A DNA stretch of 64,000 bases from an uncultured Clostridia bacterium (lineage in GTDB: Bacteria > Bacillota > Clostridia > Christensenellales > UBA1242): positions 196,738-260,737 of the forward strand of contig CALWNC010000002.1 in the NCBI GenBank assembly GCA_944382715.1. The letters run 5' to 3'. The notes beneath the pieces were generated by a model. That model made no database searches, was not told the DNA's origin, and saw only the letters and a list, made by a program, of their open reading frames with translations. Positions 1 through 9,373 of the stretch are shown one piece after another. Position numbers and translations under genes: made by a program. The first letter of the stretch is position 1. Every line of letters starts with the position of its first letter.

Positions 1-32
1 TTAGAATAGGTCTTTATTTTTTATTATTTATT

Positions 33-41
33 TGTTATAAT
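33..41 (+). promoter_or_regulatory. Extended -10 promoter of secA
   Basis: A TATAAT hexamer at 36-41 is preceded by TG at 33-34 (TGn extended -10). Transcription would start near 48, just before the AAAGGAG ribosome-binding site at 52-58. No convincing -35 is visible. Confidence 0.6.
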
Positions 42-63
42 ATAATAAAATAAAGGAGAAAAT

Positions 64-2736
64 ATGGCTTTGTTTAACTATGGTAATTCCCAATTAAAAG
101 ATTTAAAAAAAATAGCTGATAAAATTGTTTCTCTAGAAAAAAACTACAACAATTTAAGTGATGAAGAACTTAGAAAACAAACAAAAATTTTAAAAGATAG
201 GATTGATAAAGGTGAAACACTTGATCAAATTTTGCCTGAGGCATATGCGATTATGTGTGAGGCAGCTTCAAGAGTTCTCAATATGCGACATCGCTATGTG
301 CAAATTCTTGGTGGAATTGCTCTTCACCAAGGTAGAATAACTGAGATGGCTACAGGTGAAGGCAAAACTTTAGTTGCAACCTTACCTACTTTTCTTAATG
401 CACTTACAGGTAAAGGTGTTCATGTGGTTACAGCAAATGATTATCTTGCAAAGCGTGACGCTGAATGGATGGGCAAAGTTTATAAGTTTTTGGGATTAAG
501 TGTTGGTGTGGTTACTTCTGGAATGTCTACTGAAGAAAGGCGTGAAGCATATAGCTCTGATGTTTGTTATTGCACAAGTAATGAACTTGGCTTTGACTAC
601 CTTAGAGATAATATGGCATTAGATAAAAGTCAAAAAGTCCAAAGGGGATTAAATTATGCTATAGTTGATGAAGTCGATTCAATCTTAATTGATGACGCAA
701 GAAATCCACTTGTTATTTCTGGTTCTGGACAAAGGGCAAGTGAGGGGTACATTAAGGCGCAAGAATTTGCTAATAGACTTATAAAAGATTTGCACTTTGA
801 AATAGATGAAAAAACAAAAATGGTCTATCTTACTGAATTGGGGGTTGCCGAGGCTGAAAATTTTTATAATATTGACAATCTTGCCGATGCTTCAAATATA
901 GAAACTTATTATCATATTAATAATGCAATTAAGGCAAATTTTGCAATGACTCGCGACGAAAATTATATAGTTAAAGATGGAAAGGTTTTAATTATTGATG
1001 ACAATACTGGTCGTGTGATGCAGGGCAGAAAATACAGTGAAGGATTACATCAAGCTATTGAGGCAAAAGAAGGTGTAGCAATTAGTGATGAAAATAGAAC
1101 GCTTGCTACAATAACATATCAAAACTTGTTTAGACAATACAAAAAATTATCTGGCATGAGTGGAACAGCAAAAACGGAGGAAGAGGAATTTCAAACAATA
1201 TATGGACTTGATGTTATTGAAATTCCTAGTCACAAGCCAAGCAAACGCAAAGATGAGAATGATAAAGTTTATGTTACTGAGCGTGGAAAGATAAATGCGA
1301 TTGTTGAAGAAATTAAAGAGTGTTATAAATCTGGTAGACCAGTTCTTATTGGTACTGCAACGGTAGAAAAATCTGAAGTGCTTTCTAAGGCCTTAGATTT
1401 AGCAGGTATTCCACATAGTGTTTTAAATGCAAAAAACCATGAAAAAGAAAGTGAAATTGTTGCACAGGCAGGTAAACTTCATGCAGTTACTATAGCAACT
1501 AATATGGCTGGTCGTGGAACGGATATTTCACTAGGTGGTAACGCAGAGTTTATGGCAAAAGAACAAATGCGAGATGAAGGCTTTTCTGAAGAACAAATTT
1601 CTTATGCTACTGCCTATAATACCATAAATGACCCAGAATTGAATAGAGCTAGAGAGCGTTATAAAGAAATTTATAAATTATTCAAGAATAGGACTGATAG
1701 AGAAAAGGAAGAAGTAAAAAAGCTTGGTGGTCTTTATGTTATAGGCACGGAAAGGCAGGATTCACGTAGAATTGACAATCAGCTTCGTGGTCGTGCTGGT
1801 AGACAGGGTGATCCGGGAGAAACTATTTTCTATCTATCTTTAGAAGATGAATTATTAAAGCGATTTGGCGATGAAAGAATTGAAAGAATTAAAGCCACTG
1901 CTTTAAAATATTTCGGTGAAGACACTCCAATTCAAAGCAAATTGCTTACTAAAATTATTGAAGATGCACAAAAAAATGTTGAATCTCAAAACTTTGCCGT
2001 TAGAAAGAATACTGTTAAATATGACTTAGTTCTTAATAGGCATAGAGAAATTATATATAAAGATAGAGATGCAATTCTTAATGGGCTTCCAATTCATAAT
2101 CAATTAAAAATAATGAGCTCTGAAATTATAAAGAACATTGTAAATAGCAATTTACCAACAGAACAACCTTCTAAAAGATGGAATTTAGCAGGACTTAAAA
2201 AAGATTTGCAGGAAAAGGTTTTTGGTATAGGTTTAAAATTTTCTACAGAAGAATTAATTAAGGGTTGCACATCAGAGGATATTGAAAGAAAACTCAATAA
2301 AATAATAAACGAAAAGTATGAACATATGATGCAAGAAGCAAAACTTAATGGTGTTGATTTTGAAAAAATTGCAAGGGTAATGTTACTTTCAGTGGTTGAT
2401 CAAAATTGGAGAACTCATGTTGACAATATGCAGTCTCTTAAAAATAATGTTGCATTTAGAGCTTATGCTAATGAAGATCCATTAATGTTATATAATATAG
2501 AGGCACATAAATTGTTTGATGATATGAAAAGCACAATTTATGAAAGCTTTGTTAAAATGATTTTTAACTCAAAAGTTAGTGTAAAGAAAGTAGAAGAAAG
2601 AAAAAATACTATCTCTTTAAAAGAATCTCCAAAACAAAAATCATTTGATGTTCCTCCTGCATTCAAGATACCTAAACCTTTTATTGTTCCACCATCAAAT
2701 GATCAATCAAAGTCAGTTAGTGGACCACAATTATAA
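64..2736 (+). CDS. secA: Preprotein translocase ATPase SecA
   Basis: SecA is the ATPase motor that pushes unfolded preproteins through the SecYEG channel at the cytoplasmic membrane. The 890-aa product has the Walker A motif GEGKT at residues 98-102, the DEAD-like Walker B DEVD at 202-205, the motif TNMAGRGTDI in the second helicase domain and the QLRGRAGRQGD motif. Length is close to E. coli SecA (901 aa). The usual C-terminal Cys-rich zinc finger that binds SecB and phospholipids is absent; the protein ends in a proline- and serine-rich tail. The ATG is preceded by AAAGGAG six bases upstream. It appears monocistronic, with a terminator at about 2878. Identification is firm. Confidence 0.97.
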   Translation: MALFNYGNSQLKDLKKIADKIVSLEKNYNNLSDEELRKQTKILKDRIDKGETLDQILPEAYAIMCEAASRVLNMRHRYVQILGGIALHQGRITEMATGEGKTLVATLPTFLNALTGKGVHVVTANDYLAKRDAEWMGKVYKFLGLSVGVVTSGMSTEERREAYSSDVCYCTSNELGFDYLRDNMALDKSQKVQRGLNYAIVDEVDSILIDDARNPLVISGSGQRASEGYIKAQEFANRLIKDLHFEIDEKTKMVYLTELGVAEAENFYNIDNLADASNIETYYHINNAIKANFAMTRDENYIVKDGKVLIIDDNTGRVMQGRKYSEGLHQAIEAKEGVAISDENRTLATITYQNLFRQYKKLSGMSGTAKTEEEEFQTIYGLDVIEIPSHKPSKRKDENDKVYVTERGKINAIVEEIKECYKSGRPVLIGTATVEKSEVLSKALDLAGIPHSVLNAKNHEKESEIVAQAGKLHAVTIATNMAGRGTDISLGGNAEFMAKEQMRDEGFSEEQISYATAYNTINDPELNRARERYKEIYKLFKNRTDREKEEVKKLGGLYVIGTERQDSRRIDNQLRGRAGRQGDPGETIFYLSLEDELLKRFGDERIERIKATALKYFGEDTPIQSKLLTKIIEDAQKNVESQNFAVRKNTVKYDLVLNRHREIIYKDRDAILNGLPIHNQLKIMSSEIIKNIVNSNLPTEQPSKRWNLAGLKKDLQEKVFGIGLKFSTEELIKGCTSEDIERKLNKIINEKYEHMMQEAKLNGVDFEKIARVMLLSVVDQNWRTHVDNMQSLKNNVAFRAYANEDPLMLYNIEAHKLFDDMKSTIYESFVKMIFNSKVSVKKVEERKNTISLKESPKQKSFDVPPAFKIPKPFIVPPSNDQSKSVSGPQL

Positions 2737-2877
2737 GTTTTGTTAGGTGATAATTGATAGTCAATTTTAATTTGAAATATATAGATTTAATGTAAAAAAT
2801 AATAATTATTAGATTTTATATTTTAATAAACACATTTTTAATTTATAAAAAAGTGCAAAATTAATGAATTTAATAAG

Positions 2878-2913
2878 AAAAAGATTGGAAATTTTTGCCA
2901 ATCTTTTATTTTT
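2878..2913 (+). terminator. Intrinsic terminator of secA
   Basis: The stem AAAAGATTGG / CCAATCTTTT has a 9-base loop and is followed by an A/T-rich run with many Ts. Confidence 0.75.
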
Positions 2914-3095
2914 TGTGCGTTTTTTTAAATTTAGATAGTATTCAGAGAAATAGATTGATAAAGTTAAAAAATATAGTTTGTTTAATGCTTAATTGAATAG
3001 AAATTTACAATTTTTTTTAAAAGTGAAATTCAAAATTTTTTATGTAAAAAGCAAAATTATTTTTTAAAAAGGTCTTTTATTTTTTTAATATATAT

Positions 3096-3103
3096 TGTAT
3101 ACT
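3096..3103 (+). promoter_or_regulatory. Putative -10 of the 3127 gene
   Basis: TATACT at 3098-3103 directly follows TG. The predicted start lies near 3110, just upstream of the GGGGTGG ribosome-binding site. No clear -35 is seen. Confidence 0.45.
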
Positions 3104-3126
3104 AATAGTAACGAAAGGGGTGGACT

Positions 3127-3483
3127 ATGACAGATAATAATAAAAAGGCGAAATATATTCATAATATTAGAAAAAGTTTGCTATTAGAAATTATTGAAAA
3201 GAGTTTCCCAACAATTTATGGGGATATAACTATTAGTGATAGAGATGACTCAGTACTGATTTCAATAGCTACTCCAAATCAAAAAAATCAAGTTGCTAAT
3301 GTAACTTTCTATGATTATGATGTTTTGGTTGAAAGCCCAATAGATTTTCCAAGAAATAATGATTTAATTGAAATTAGATTTCTTGATGTTATGATGAATG
3401 CTTTTCAAGATGAAGGATATAGAGAAGAATGGGAAAAAGCCCATGAAAAAGATTTTGATAATGTAAAATCATTTGGTGAATAA
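3127..3483 (+). CDS. Hypothetical protein, 118 aa
   Basis: I do not recognise this family. The product is a small soluble protein without a signal peptide or membrane segment. Residues 20-90 look like an alternating alpha/beta domain (predicted strands around ITISDRDDSVLISI and VANVTFYDYDVLV), and the tail is acidic. It begins with ATG after a strong GGGGTGG Shine-Dalgarno sequence and is flanked by its own -10 box and terminator, so it is a real monocistronic gene. Codon use matches its neighbours. Confidence 0.75.
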   Translation: MTDNNKKAKYIHNIRKSLLLEIIEKSFPTIYGDITISDRDDSVLISIATPNQKNQVANVTFYDYDVLVESPIDFPRNNDLIEIRFLDVMMNAFQDEGYREEWEKAHEKDFDNVKSFGE

Positions 3484-3490
3484 ATATATT

Positions 3491-3528
3491 AAAAAACGCA
3501 ATTTGAAATTAAAAATTGCGCTTTTTTA
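3491..3528 (+). terminator. Intrinsic terminator of the 3127 gene
   Basis: The stem ACGCAATTT / AAATTGCGC (one G-A imperfection at the outer end) is followed by a run of six Ts. The left arm contains a reverse-strand copy of the TTGCGTTTTTT word. Confidence 0.7.
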
Positions 3529-3858
3529 ATAAATTTTGCAAAAAAATATATTTTTTATTTGTTTATTGGCTTAATGATTTGACTAGTAAAATGTTCATAG
3601 CCTAGAAAATTCTCAGACAATTTTGATTGTATCAAATTTTTAAAAATTATGGACTTTAAATAATAAATTTATATAATTTAAATAAAATTTACAGTGTTTT
3701 TTATTTGAAAATATAGATTTTTGCGTTTTTTAATATCTTTAGTTTTTTAACAATAGATTTATTTGTTTGCTTATTAAGTTGTTTTGAAAATAAATTTTTA
3801 AATAAACGCCAATTTTAGTTTTGGATACTGATTTTAAAATTGAAACAAATGAAATTAA

Positions 3859-3887
3859 TTGCATTAATTTTAATAATGTGTTATAAT
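3859..3887 (+). promoter_or_regulatory. Promoter of the 578-aa gene
   Basis: TTGCAT at 3859-3864, a 17-base spacer and TATAAT at 3882-3887 with an extended TGT. Confidence 0.65.
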
Positions 3888-3926
3888 GTCATCAAATAAT
3901 ATTTAATATATAAGGAATGTAAGTTT

Positions 3927-5663
3927 ATGTTAGTTTATGGAGTTGAAGGAGATAGAAATGCCGCATCTCTTGTGAAGGATTCAAAGGCTTATATAGAAAT
4001 AGCTAAGTTTGTACAGGCTTATACTACAATAATTCAAAATCCAAATGTTTTTTTGAGTGAAGTGGGTGAGGAACCAATCAACACTGAAACTGATATTTTA
4101 TCGTGGAAACAGTTAGTAAAAATTATGACGACTTGCGACTTAGGGTTTGACCCAGTACCGAATGAAAAACAGCTTGTTTCTTACTATTCTTATGCAAAGC
4201 AAATAGGTTCAATAAGCAAAGAAACAAAAGACCTTGCTACAGTTGATGATGTTGCTGAGGCTCAGAAACATTATTATAATTTTATTGATGAAGAAACTGA
4301 AAAGGCAAATGTCATGTATAACAAGCAACATGAAATTGCACAAAACAGAATGAAAGAAGTTGAAATTATTGATGCTAATTTAAAAGATATGAAACTTAAA
4401 AATTCAATATGTCTTGCATCAATGATGCTTAGTGTTTTTCTATTTGCCTTTGGTTTTATAAGTTTATTTTTTGATAACGCTTTTGCTAGGTTTATTGGTT
4501 TTACAAATCAATATGTTGGTGCAGTTATTTTAATGATTATTGGAGGAGTAGGATTCTTTTTTGCAGACAGATATTTCGTAAAAACCAAATATGAATACTT
4601 TGGCTATAAAAAAAGTACTAGTTCTGCTGTTTCTCGTAGTGAAAGAACCTCTAGAGATGAAAAGATTCTTAGGGATAAACTCGCTAAATATGAGGAAGAT
4701 TTAAAAATTGCTAAATATGAACTTGCCGATAAAGAAAAGAGATTTGATGTAGAAAAAAATATTGAAAGACTTAGAGAAAGAAATCGATACTATAGAATGC
4801 TTAGAGATAGTGATGCTATGGGTAGAAGGGGTCGCGAACGCCATAGAATGTCCCTTCTAGATGAACTTGACCGTTCTTTAAATAGTGGTGATGATTTATT
4901 TTCTCTTCTTGGTCTTGGTGGCAGAAATGTGAAGAGAACAAGACGCCCTCATACAATTCAATCAGAGGAAGAGTTAGAAAATTTGAGAAACCTTACTGGT
5001 GAAACTATTGATACAAGTGCAAAGGTAAGAAGGGGAGAACTTAGTTCCGGATACAAAAAACTAAAAGAATTTATTAATTTTGATAAAATTATTCATAAAG
5101 TAGATGAAGCAAGTTCAAAATTTATAGATATATTTGGTGGTGCTGCATTTAATAAAAAGCAAAAAAGTAATATTCAACAAATTGAAGTTTCTCAAGTAAA
5201 TAATCAACTTAACGAACAGAAAAAAACTGAAAACATTGAAAATGTAATAGATAAATTGAAAAATAATAAGCAAAATCAAGATGTTGTAATGAGTAAAGAA
5301 GAAATTGAAGCAATTAGAGAAACGCCATTAGTAGAATTGCCAACTGAACAATTACAGGATAAGGGTACTGGACAACTTTTGATGGATGCTTTTGGCAGTA
5401 GTGGTACTTTGGAGACACTTAAAGATAAAGATTTCACATTTGACGATGTAATTAATGCTTCACTTCATTCAAATGCAATAGAAGAAAATAATGAAAATCA
5501 AAAACAGACAGAAACTCAAGAGGTTAAAACTGAAGAAAATATTAGGATTGAAAAAGAAACTCAAACAAATGAAGCAAATGAAGTTAAAAAGCAGCATGAC
5601 TTAGAAGAAGAAAAAAGAGTACAAAAAGAATTGGAAGAAGAATTAAATAGTCGAAGTTTATAA
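3927..5663 (+). CDS. Membrane-anchored coiled-coil protein, 578 aa, unknown
   Basis: No known family is recognised. There is no signal peptide. Two adjacent hydrophobic helices lie at about residues 161-182 and 197-213, separated by a short loop, which suggests a hairpin anchor with both large ends on the same side, probably cytoplasmic. Residues 115-155 and 230-300 are charged and heptad-like (coiled coil). From about 420 to the end the chain is Gln/Glu/Lys/Asn-rich and probably disordered. AAGGA lies about nine bases upstream of the ATG. It has its own promoter and is followed by another large unknown gene with its own promoter. The layout resembles the 599-aa protein at 11722 and the 1162-aa protein at 21409: helices plus a long charged tail. 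Confidence 0.8.
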   Translation: MLVYGVEGDRNAASLVKDSKAYIEIAKFVQAYTTIIQNPNVFLSEVGEEPINTETDILSWKQLVKIMTTCDLGFDPVPNEKQLVSYYSYAKQIGSISKETKDLATVDDVAEAQKHYYNFIDEETEKANVMYNKQHEIAQNRMKEVEIIDANLKDMKLKNSICLASMMLSVFLFAFGFISLFFDNAFARFIGFTNQYVGAVILMIIGGVGFFFADRYFVKTKYEYFGYKKSTSSAVSRSERTSRDEKILRDKLAKYEEDLKIAKYELADKEKRFDVEKNIERLRERNRYYRMLRDSDAMGRRGRERHRMSLLDELDRSLNSGDDLFSLLGLGGRNVKRTRRPHTIQSEEELENLRNLTGETIDTSAKVRRGELSSGYKKLKEFINFDKIIHKVDEASSKFIDIFGGAAFNKKQKSNIQQIEVSQVNNQLNEQKKTENIENVIDKLKNNKQNQDVVMSKEEIEAIRETPLVELPTEQLQDKGTGQLLMDAFGSSGTLETLKDKDFTFDDVINASLHSNAIEENNENQKQTETQEVKTEENIRIEKETQTNEANEVKKQHDLEEEKRVQKELEEELNSRSL

Positions 5664-5728
5664 AAGAATAATATTTTAATTATTTTCAAAAAAAATTTTA
5701 AAAGGGTATTTATTTTTTTAAATCATTA

Positions 5729-5737
5729 TGTTATAAT
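5729..5737 (+). promoter_or_regulatory. Extended -10 promoter of the 1116-aa gene
   Basis: TGTTATAAT, a TGn-TATAAT extended -10 box also seen upstream of secA and the 578-aa gene, lies about 62 bases before the start codon. Confidence 0.55.
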
Positions 5738-5799
5738 GTGGTTACAAACAAAATAAAATCAACATTTTTTACATAAAATGTTATTAAAAGGAGAGAAAT

Positions 5800-8700
5800 A
5801 TGGCGGAAGAAAGAAATCCACAGAAGTTTACCACTGGGCAGTATGATAAAATAATTCGTGCCAATGGTCGTGGCTGGATCCCTGACAAATATGCTAGAAT
5901 GGCTATCTATGTGTATTTATATAACAGAATTAAGGGTAGACCAAATAGTTTCGAATTGGAAAATAATGATGTTTCTTTTAGAATTCGTGACTATATTAAA
6001 GATCATGTTGATGAATTATTTGACAAGTACGGAGTAAAAAATATTCCCGGAGTAGATTTCTCATCTGATGCAGCTAAAAATCAATTCCTTGCAGAGATAG
6101 ACGAGTATAACGAACATGCTCTTGAAATTAACTCTGATATGCCATCTATTAAGGAAATGAATTATTTCCTTGAGGAAGTAACCAATGATAGAAGAGCACA
6201 CTTTGAAGCTATTCGTAAGAGTGTAAAGTGGAAGTCAGGTGAATATTCAGCAGATAAAACTAAATTTTCTGATAAAAATGGTTATCTTATTGCTGAAAGA
6301 CTTAAAAAGAGGAGAGAGATTAAAGAGCAAAAAAGACTTATCAGGCGTGAAGGGCTATGGACAGGTGTTAAGGGCTTAGGTGCTATTGGAAGTATTGGAC
6401 TTACGGTTGTATCTGGTATCGCATTATTTTCACCTGCTATACTTGGACTTGGACCTGCTTTTGCAGCTAGCTTTTTGGCAAGAGGTGTAGTTGGAATTGT
6501 TGGTGCTATTGCTGGTATTGCTGGAATTAGATCATTTGGTGGCGCAATTGCACAATCATTTGGTAAATTATTTAGTTTACGAAGAAAGCTTAAAGACCTA
6601 AAAGATAAAGAAGGTAAAGACAGAGGTCTTAAGAATATTGAAAAAGAAATTAAACTCAATGAACAGGTAAGGGACATTTATAACAAGTTTGATAAAATGG
6701 GTAAAAATGGTGCTCTTCCAACTGAAAAAGAATTTAGAGCTTATGTTCGTCGTCACTTCCCACAGGCTTATAAGAGCGATATGTTTGATCTTCACCAAAT
6801 GTATGGAGATGCAAGTTTTGCTTACTCTGCCGAAAAGGGCATGATGAGAAGGGTTATGAGATTCATCGGACATGGTGAAGTAACTGAAATTAAAAATGAA
6901 GAAATTCCTATTGAAAGAGATGATAGGTATAATTCTATTTTTAATAAGGGTACTGGTGTTGATGCAAGTGGAAATATGGTATCAATGGAAAATTATAGGT
7001 CTGCACTTAGAGAACTTAAAGATGATGAGGATCTATATAAAAATAAACACATGCAAAAAGAGTACCATGCTCATGAAAGAGAAGCTTCTCAAGCACTTGT
7101 TCATATCTATGACAATGCTATTTTTGGAGAACCATTTTCAAACAAAAGATCATTTGAAAATGCAAATATAGCTCATGACGAATTAATTCAAGAGAGATTA
7201 AAAAATCACCCAGATGGTGATAAAACCATGTATATTAACAATGCTCTTAGATTTGTTCAGGCTGAGGAAAAGCTTGATGAGAGAAATGGCGATAAACTTG
7301 ATTCTTCACTAGGTGTTTCTATTAAATCACAGCTTTCAAGAAACGCAGAGGATATTGAAAAAGGTTGTATTACACTTGGAATTGATGAAACGAGTTCGGA
7401 TTACACAACAGTTCAAGATATTGCAAATGATATTCAGAATATGTCAGTAAAGGCACAGTCAACTAATATTCTTGATAAAATTAATACATCATCTTTACCA
7501 GAGAATGCTAAGCATTATCTTGAAACAATGGTTAAGTATAGAGAAAATGAGTCAAAAGTTTCTCCAACTTTATTAAACTCAAGTTTAAATTATGTTGAAA
7601 CAGATACGGGAATAGTTCACGATCATAAAAAGGCAATCATATCTTTAATCAATAGTCTAAAAAAAGAATGGCATGATGGTACAATTGCCATGGTGGGAAC
7701 ATATAATGGAAGAGTATATGACCTTAATGATATTAAAAAATTAATTTATAAAGAATGTTATAGAGATAAAATCAGTGGATCGGTAATTGACAATGAAACA
7801 TTTGCGACAATTCCAAATCCTGATGATTATGAACCAAGTACATTCTTGACACAGACTGAAATTGAAAATGCGACAAAACTACTCAATGATCAAATTGTCT
7901 CAATTGAAAATCGTGCAAGAAATGAAGCAAGGGCAAATGCTGTTGATGCAGTTAGAAGTGGTGCAGTTAGGGAAGATTTAACGGATCTTTTAGATCAAAT
8001 TCAAAAAATACATTATGAGGATTTAGTTGATCCAACAAAAGCTGGAGAAATAGGTTCAATGTATGCAACTAGAATTGTTAAGCTTGCACCTAGTGAAATA
8101 AAAGATTATGTTGTAATGAGATTAAGACAAAGAGTTGAAGAGGCGTTTATCGTTAAAATCTCAAAAGAAACTGCATATATGCCAAACGACGGTAAAGCCA
8201 TTGAAGAAATTGCAAAAGACCTTTTCATTATTCAAGGGAGTAAATACTTAGAGCAATCTCAAAAAGATAGACTTATCTCAGCCATTGTTCCAAAAATGGG
8301 TATGGCATTTGATTTGCAATTTAATGAAATGGAGAAATATCTTCTTGTTGAGGCAGAAAAAGGTGGAGAAGAATTTAGACAGAAACTTGAAACCTATACT
8401 GATAGACCATATTCTCAGGGTGGTTTTTCAAACTTACTTGGTAGAAATAGTATTGATTCACCTGAACTTCATAAAATTAAGCAAAGAATTGAAAAAATTA
8501 AAAATGGTATTGAATTACAGACATCACTCATTGCTAGTGCTGAAGGCGTTAAAAAGGTAATAGATGCTAACTCTGGTGAAACTCGTGCGATTCTTAGAGT
8601 ATTCTTCAAAAAAGATGAAACAGCAAGAAGAGACAATGCTTCAGAATTTAGTAGACAAATTAAGGCAATTCCTAATATGGTTGCAAATAAAGGATTATCT

Positions 8701-9150
8701 GGACTTCTAGATAATGGTGCAAATAGTTCTTCAGTTATTGGTGACTTCGAAAATTATATTAATCAAATTAAAAATAACGCTATATGCCCAGGAAAACCAG
8801 ACGAACAACTTGCATTACTTCTTCTTGTTAAAAAGAATGCATTAACCGTTTTAAAGGCACATTTGAAAAAGTATATTACTGACCCTAATGTAGGACATGA
8901 AATTGACTATATTAAAGGTGCTGGTAAAACCAATGTTGAGGGTATTAAGAAAGCTTGGGAAAAGCTTTGCCAAACCTTAGATGATGAAATTAATGCTCTT
9001 TCAGAGAAAAATGAAACTAAATACGCTTGTGATGGTCTTTCATTTGGACGAGCAACTCAAACACTTTCTGCAGCTGTTTCAAGCAATGAAATGTTAAATT
9101 ATGTTAATAGTCCATACTCTGAAGTTGGTGGAGTTGAAATGGCAAGATAA
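5800..9150 (+). CDS. Very large hypothetical protein, 1116 aa, with a Gly/Ala hydrophobic core
   Basis: I do not recognise a family. The ATG follows AAGGAGAGAAAT. The N-terminal 185 residues are soluble and highly charged. Residues 189-253 form a Gly/Ala/Ile-rich hydrophobic stretch long enough for two or three small-residue helices, reminiscent of membrane-inserting hairpins. The remaining ~850 residues are mostly helical and charged, with no Walker, protease or nuclease motif that I can see. There is no signal peptide and no LPXTG motif. It stands as a single transcription unit between its promoter and a strong terminator. A role in cell structure or as a secreted or phage-like large protein is only conjecture. 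Confidence 0.8.
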   Translation: MAEERNPQKFTTGQYDKIIRANGRGWIPDKYARMAIYVYLYNRIKGRPNSFELENNDVSFRIRDYIKDHVDELFDKYGVKNIPGVDFSSDAAKNQFLAEIDEYNEHALEINSDMPSIKEMNYFLEEVTNDRRAHFEAIRKSVKWKSGEYSADKTKFSDKNGYLIAERLKKRREIKEQKRLIRREGLWTGVKGLGAIGSIGLTVVSGIALFSPAILGLGPAFAASFLARGVVGIVGAIAGIAGIRSFGGAIAQSFGKLFSLRRKLKDLKDKEGKDRGLKNIEKEIKLNEQVRDIYNKFDKMGKNGALPTEKEFRAYVRRHFPQAYKSDMFDLHQMYGDASFAYSAEKGMMRRVMRFIGHGEVTEIKNEEIPIERDDRYNSIFNKGTGVDASGNMVSMENYRSALRELKDDEDLYKNKHMQKEYHAHEREASQALVHIYDNAIFGEPFSNKRSFENANIAHDELIQERLKNHPDGDKTMYINNALRFVQAEEKLDERNGDKLDSSLGVSIKSQLSRNAEDIEKGCITLGIDETSSDYTTVQDIANDIQNMSVKAQSTNILDKINTSSLPENAKHYLETMVKYRENESKVSPTLLNSSLNYVETDTGIVHDHKKAIISLINSLKKEWHDGTIAMVGTYNGRVYDLNDIKKLIYKECYRDKISGSVIDNETFATIPNPDDYEPSTFLTQTEIENATKLLNDQIVSIENRARNEARANAVDAVRSGAVREDLTDLLDQIQKIHYEDLVDPTKAGEIGSMYATRIVKLAPSEIKDYVVMRLRQRVEEAFIVKISKETAYMPNDGKAIEEIAKDLFIIQGSKYLEQSQKDRLISAIVPKMGMAFDLQFNEMEKYLLVEAEKGGEEFRQKLETYTDRPYSQGGFSNLLGRNSIDSPELHKIKQRIEKIKNGIELQTSLIASAEGVKKVIDANSGETRAILRVFFKKDETARRDNASEFSRQIKAIPNMVANKGLSGLLDNGANSSSVIGDFENYINQIKNNAICPGKPDEQLALLLLVKKNALTVLKAHLKKYITDPNVGHEIDYIKGAGKTNVEGIKKAWEKLCQTLDDEINALSEKNETKYACDGLSFGRATQTLSAAVSSNEMLNYVNSPYSEVGGVEMAR

Positions 9151-9180
9151 AAGATTGGAGAGAAATCTCCAATTTTTTTT
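9151..9180 (+). terminator. Intrinsic terminator with GAAA tetraloop
   Basis: The stem ATTGGAGA / TCTCCAAT closes a GAAA tetraloop and is followed by eight Ts. Confidence 0.85.
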
Positions 9181-9316
9181 GGGAAAAATCTAACAGCTTT
9201 TTGTAAAGAAAATTAAATATTTATTAATTTGCTTTGACTATAAATGGTTAATATAATGCTTAACTTTAACTTTTATTGATTTAATGTATTTTGTTATACG
9301 CTTAAATAGGTTTTTA

Positions 9317-9345
9317 TTGACAAATTATTAATTATGTGATAAAGT
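9317..9345 (+). promoter_or_regulatory. Promoter of the class I lysyl-tRNA synthetase gene
   Basis: Consensus TTGACA at 9317-9322, a 17-base spacer and TAAAGT at 9340-9345 with an extended TGA. No T-box leader fits in the short space before the start codon. Confidence 0.7.
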
Positions 9346-9373
9346 TTAGTATATTGTATTTAGGAGAAATGTT

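Larger units (their letters stand above)
2737..3126. other. Intergenic region after secA
   Basis: 390 bases of AT-rich DNA without a convincing gene. It holds the secA terminator (2878-2913) and the promoter of the next gene (near 3098). The rest is low-complexity A/T sequence. Confidence 0.6.
3484..3926. other. Intergenic region
   Basis: 443 bases without a gene. It contains the terminator of the 118-aa gene, one copy of the TTGCGTTTTTT word (3721-3731) and the promoter of the 578-aa gene at its right end. Nothing else is recognisable. Confidence 0.6.

Noticed and set aside
9181..9373. T-box riboswitch upstream of lysK
   Set aside because: The region is short, AT-rich and lacks the conserved T-box and stem I elements; the promoter sits only about 30 bases before the start codon.
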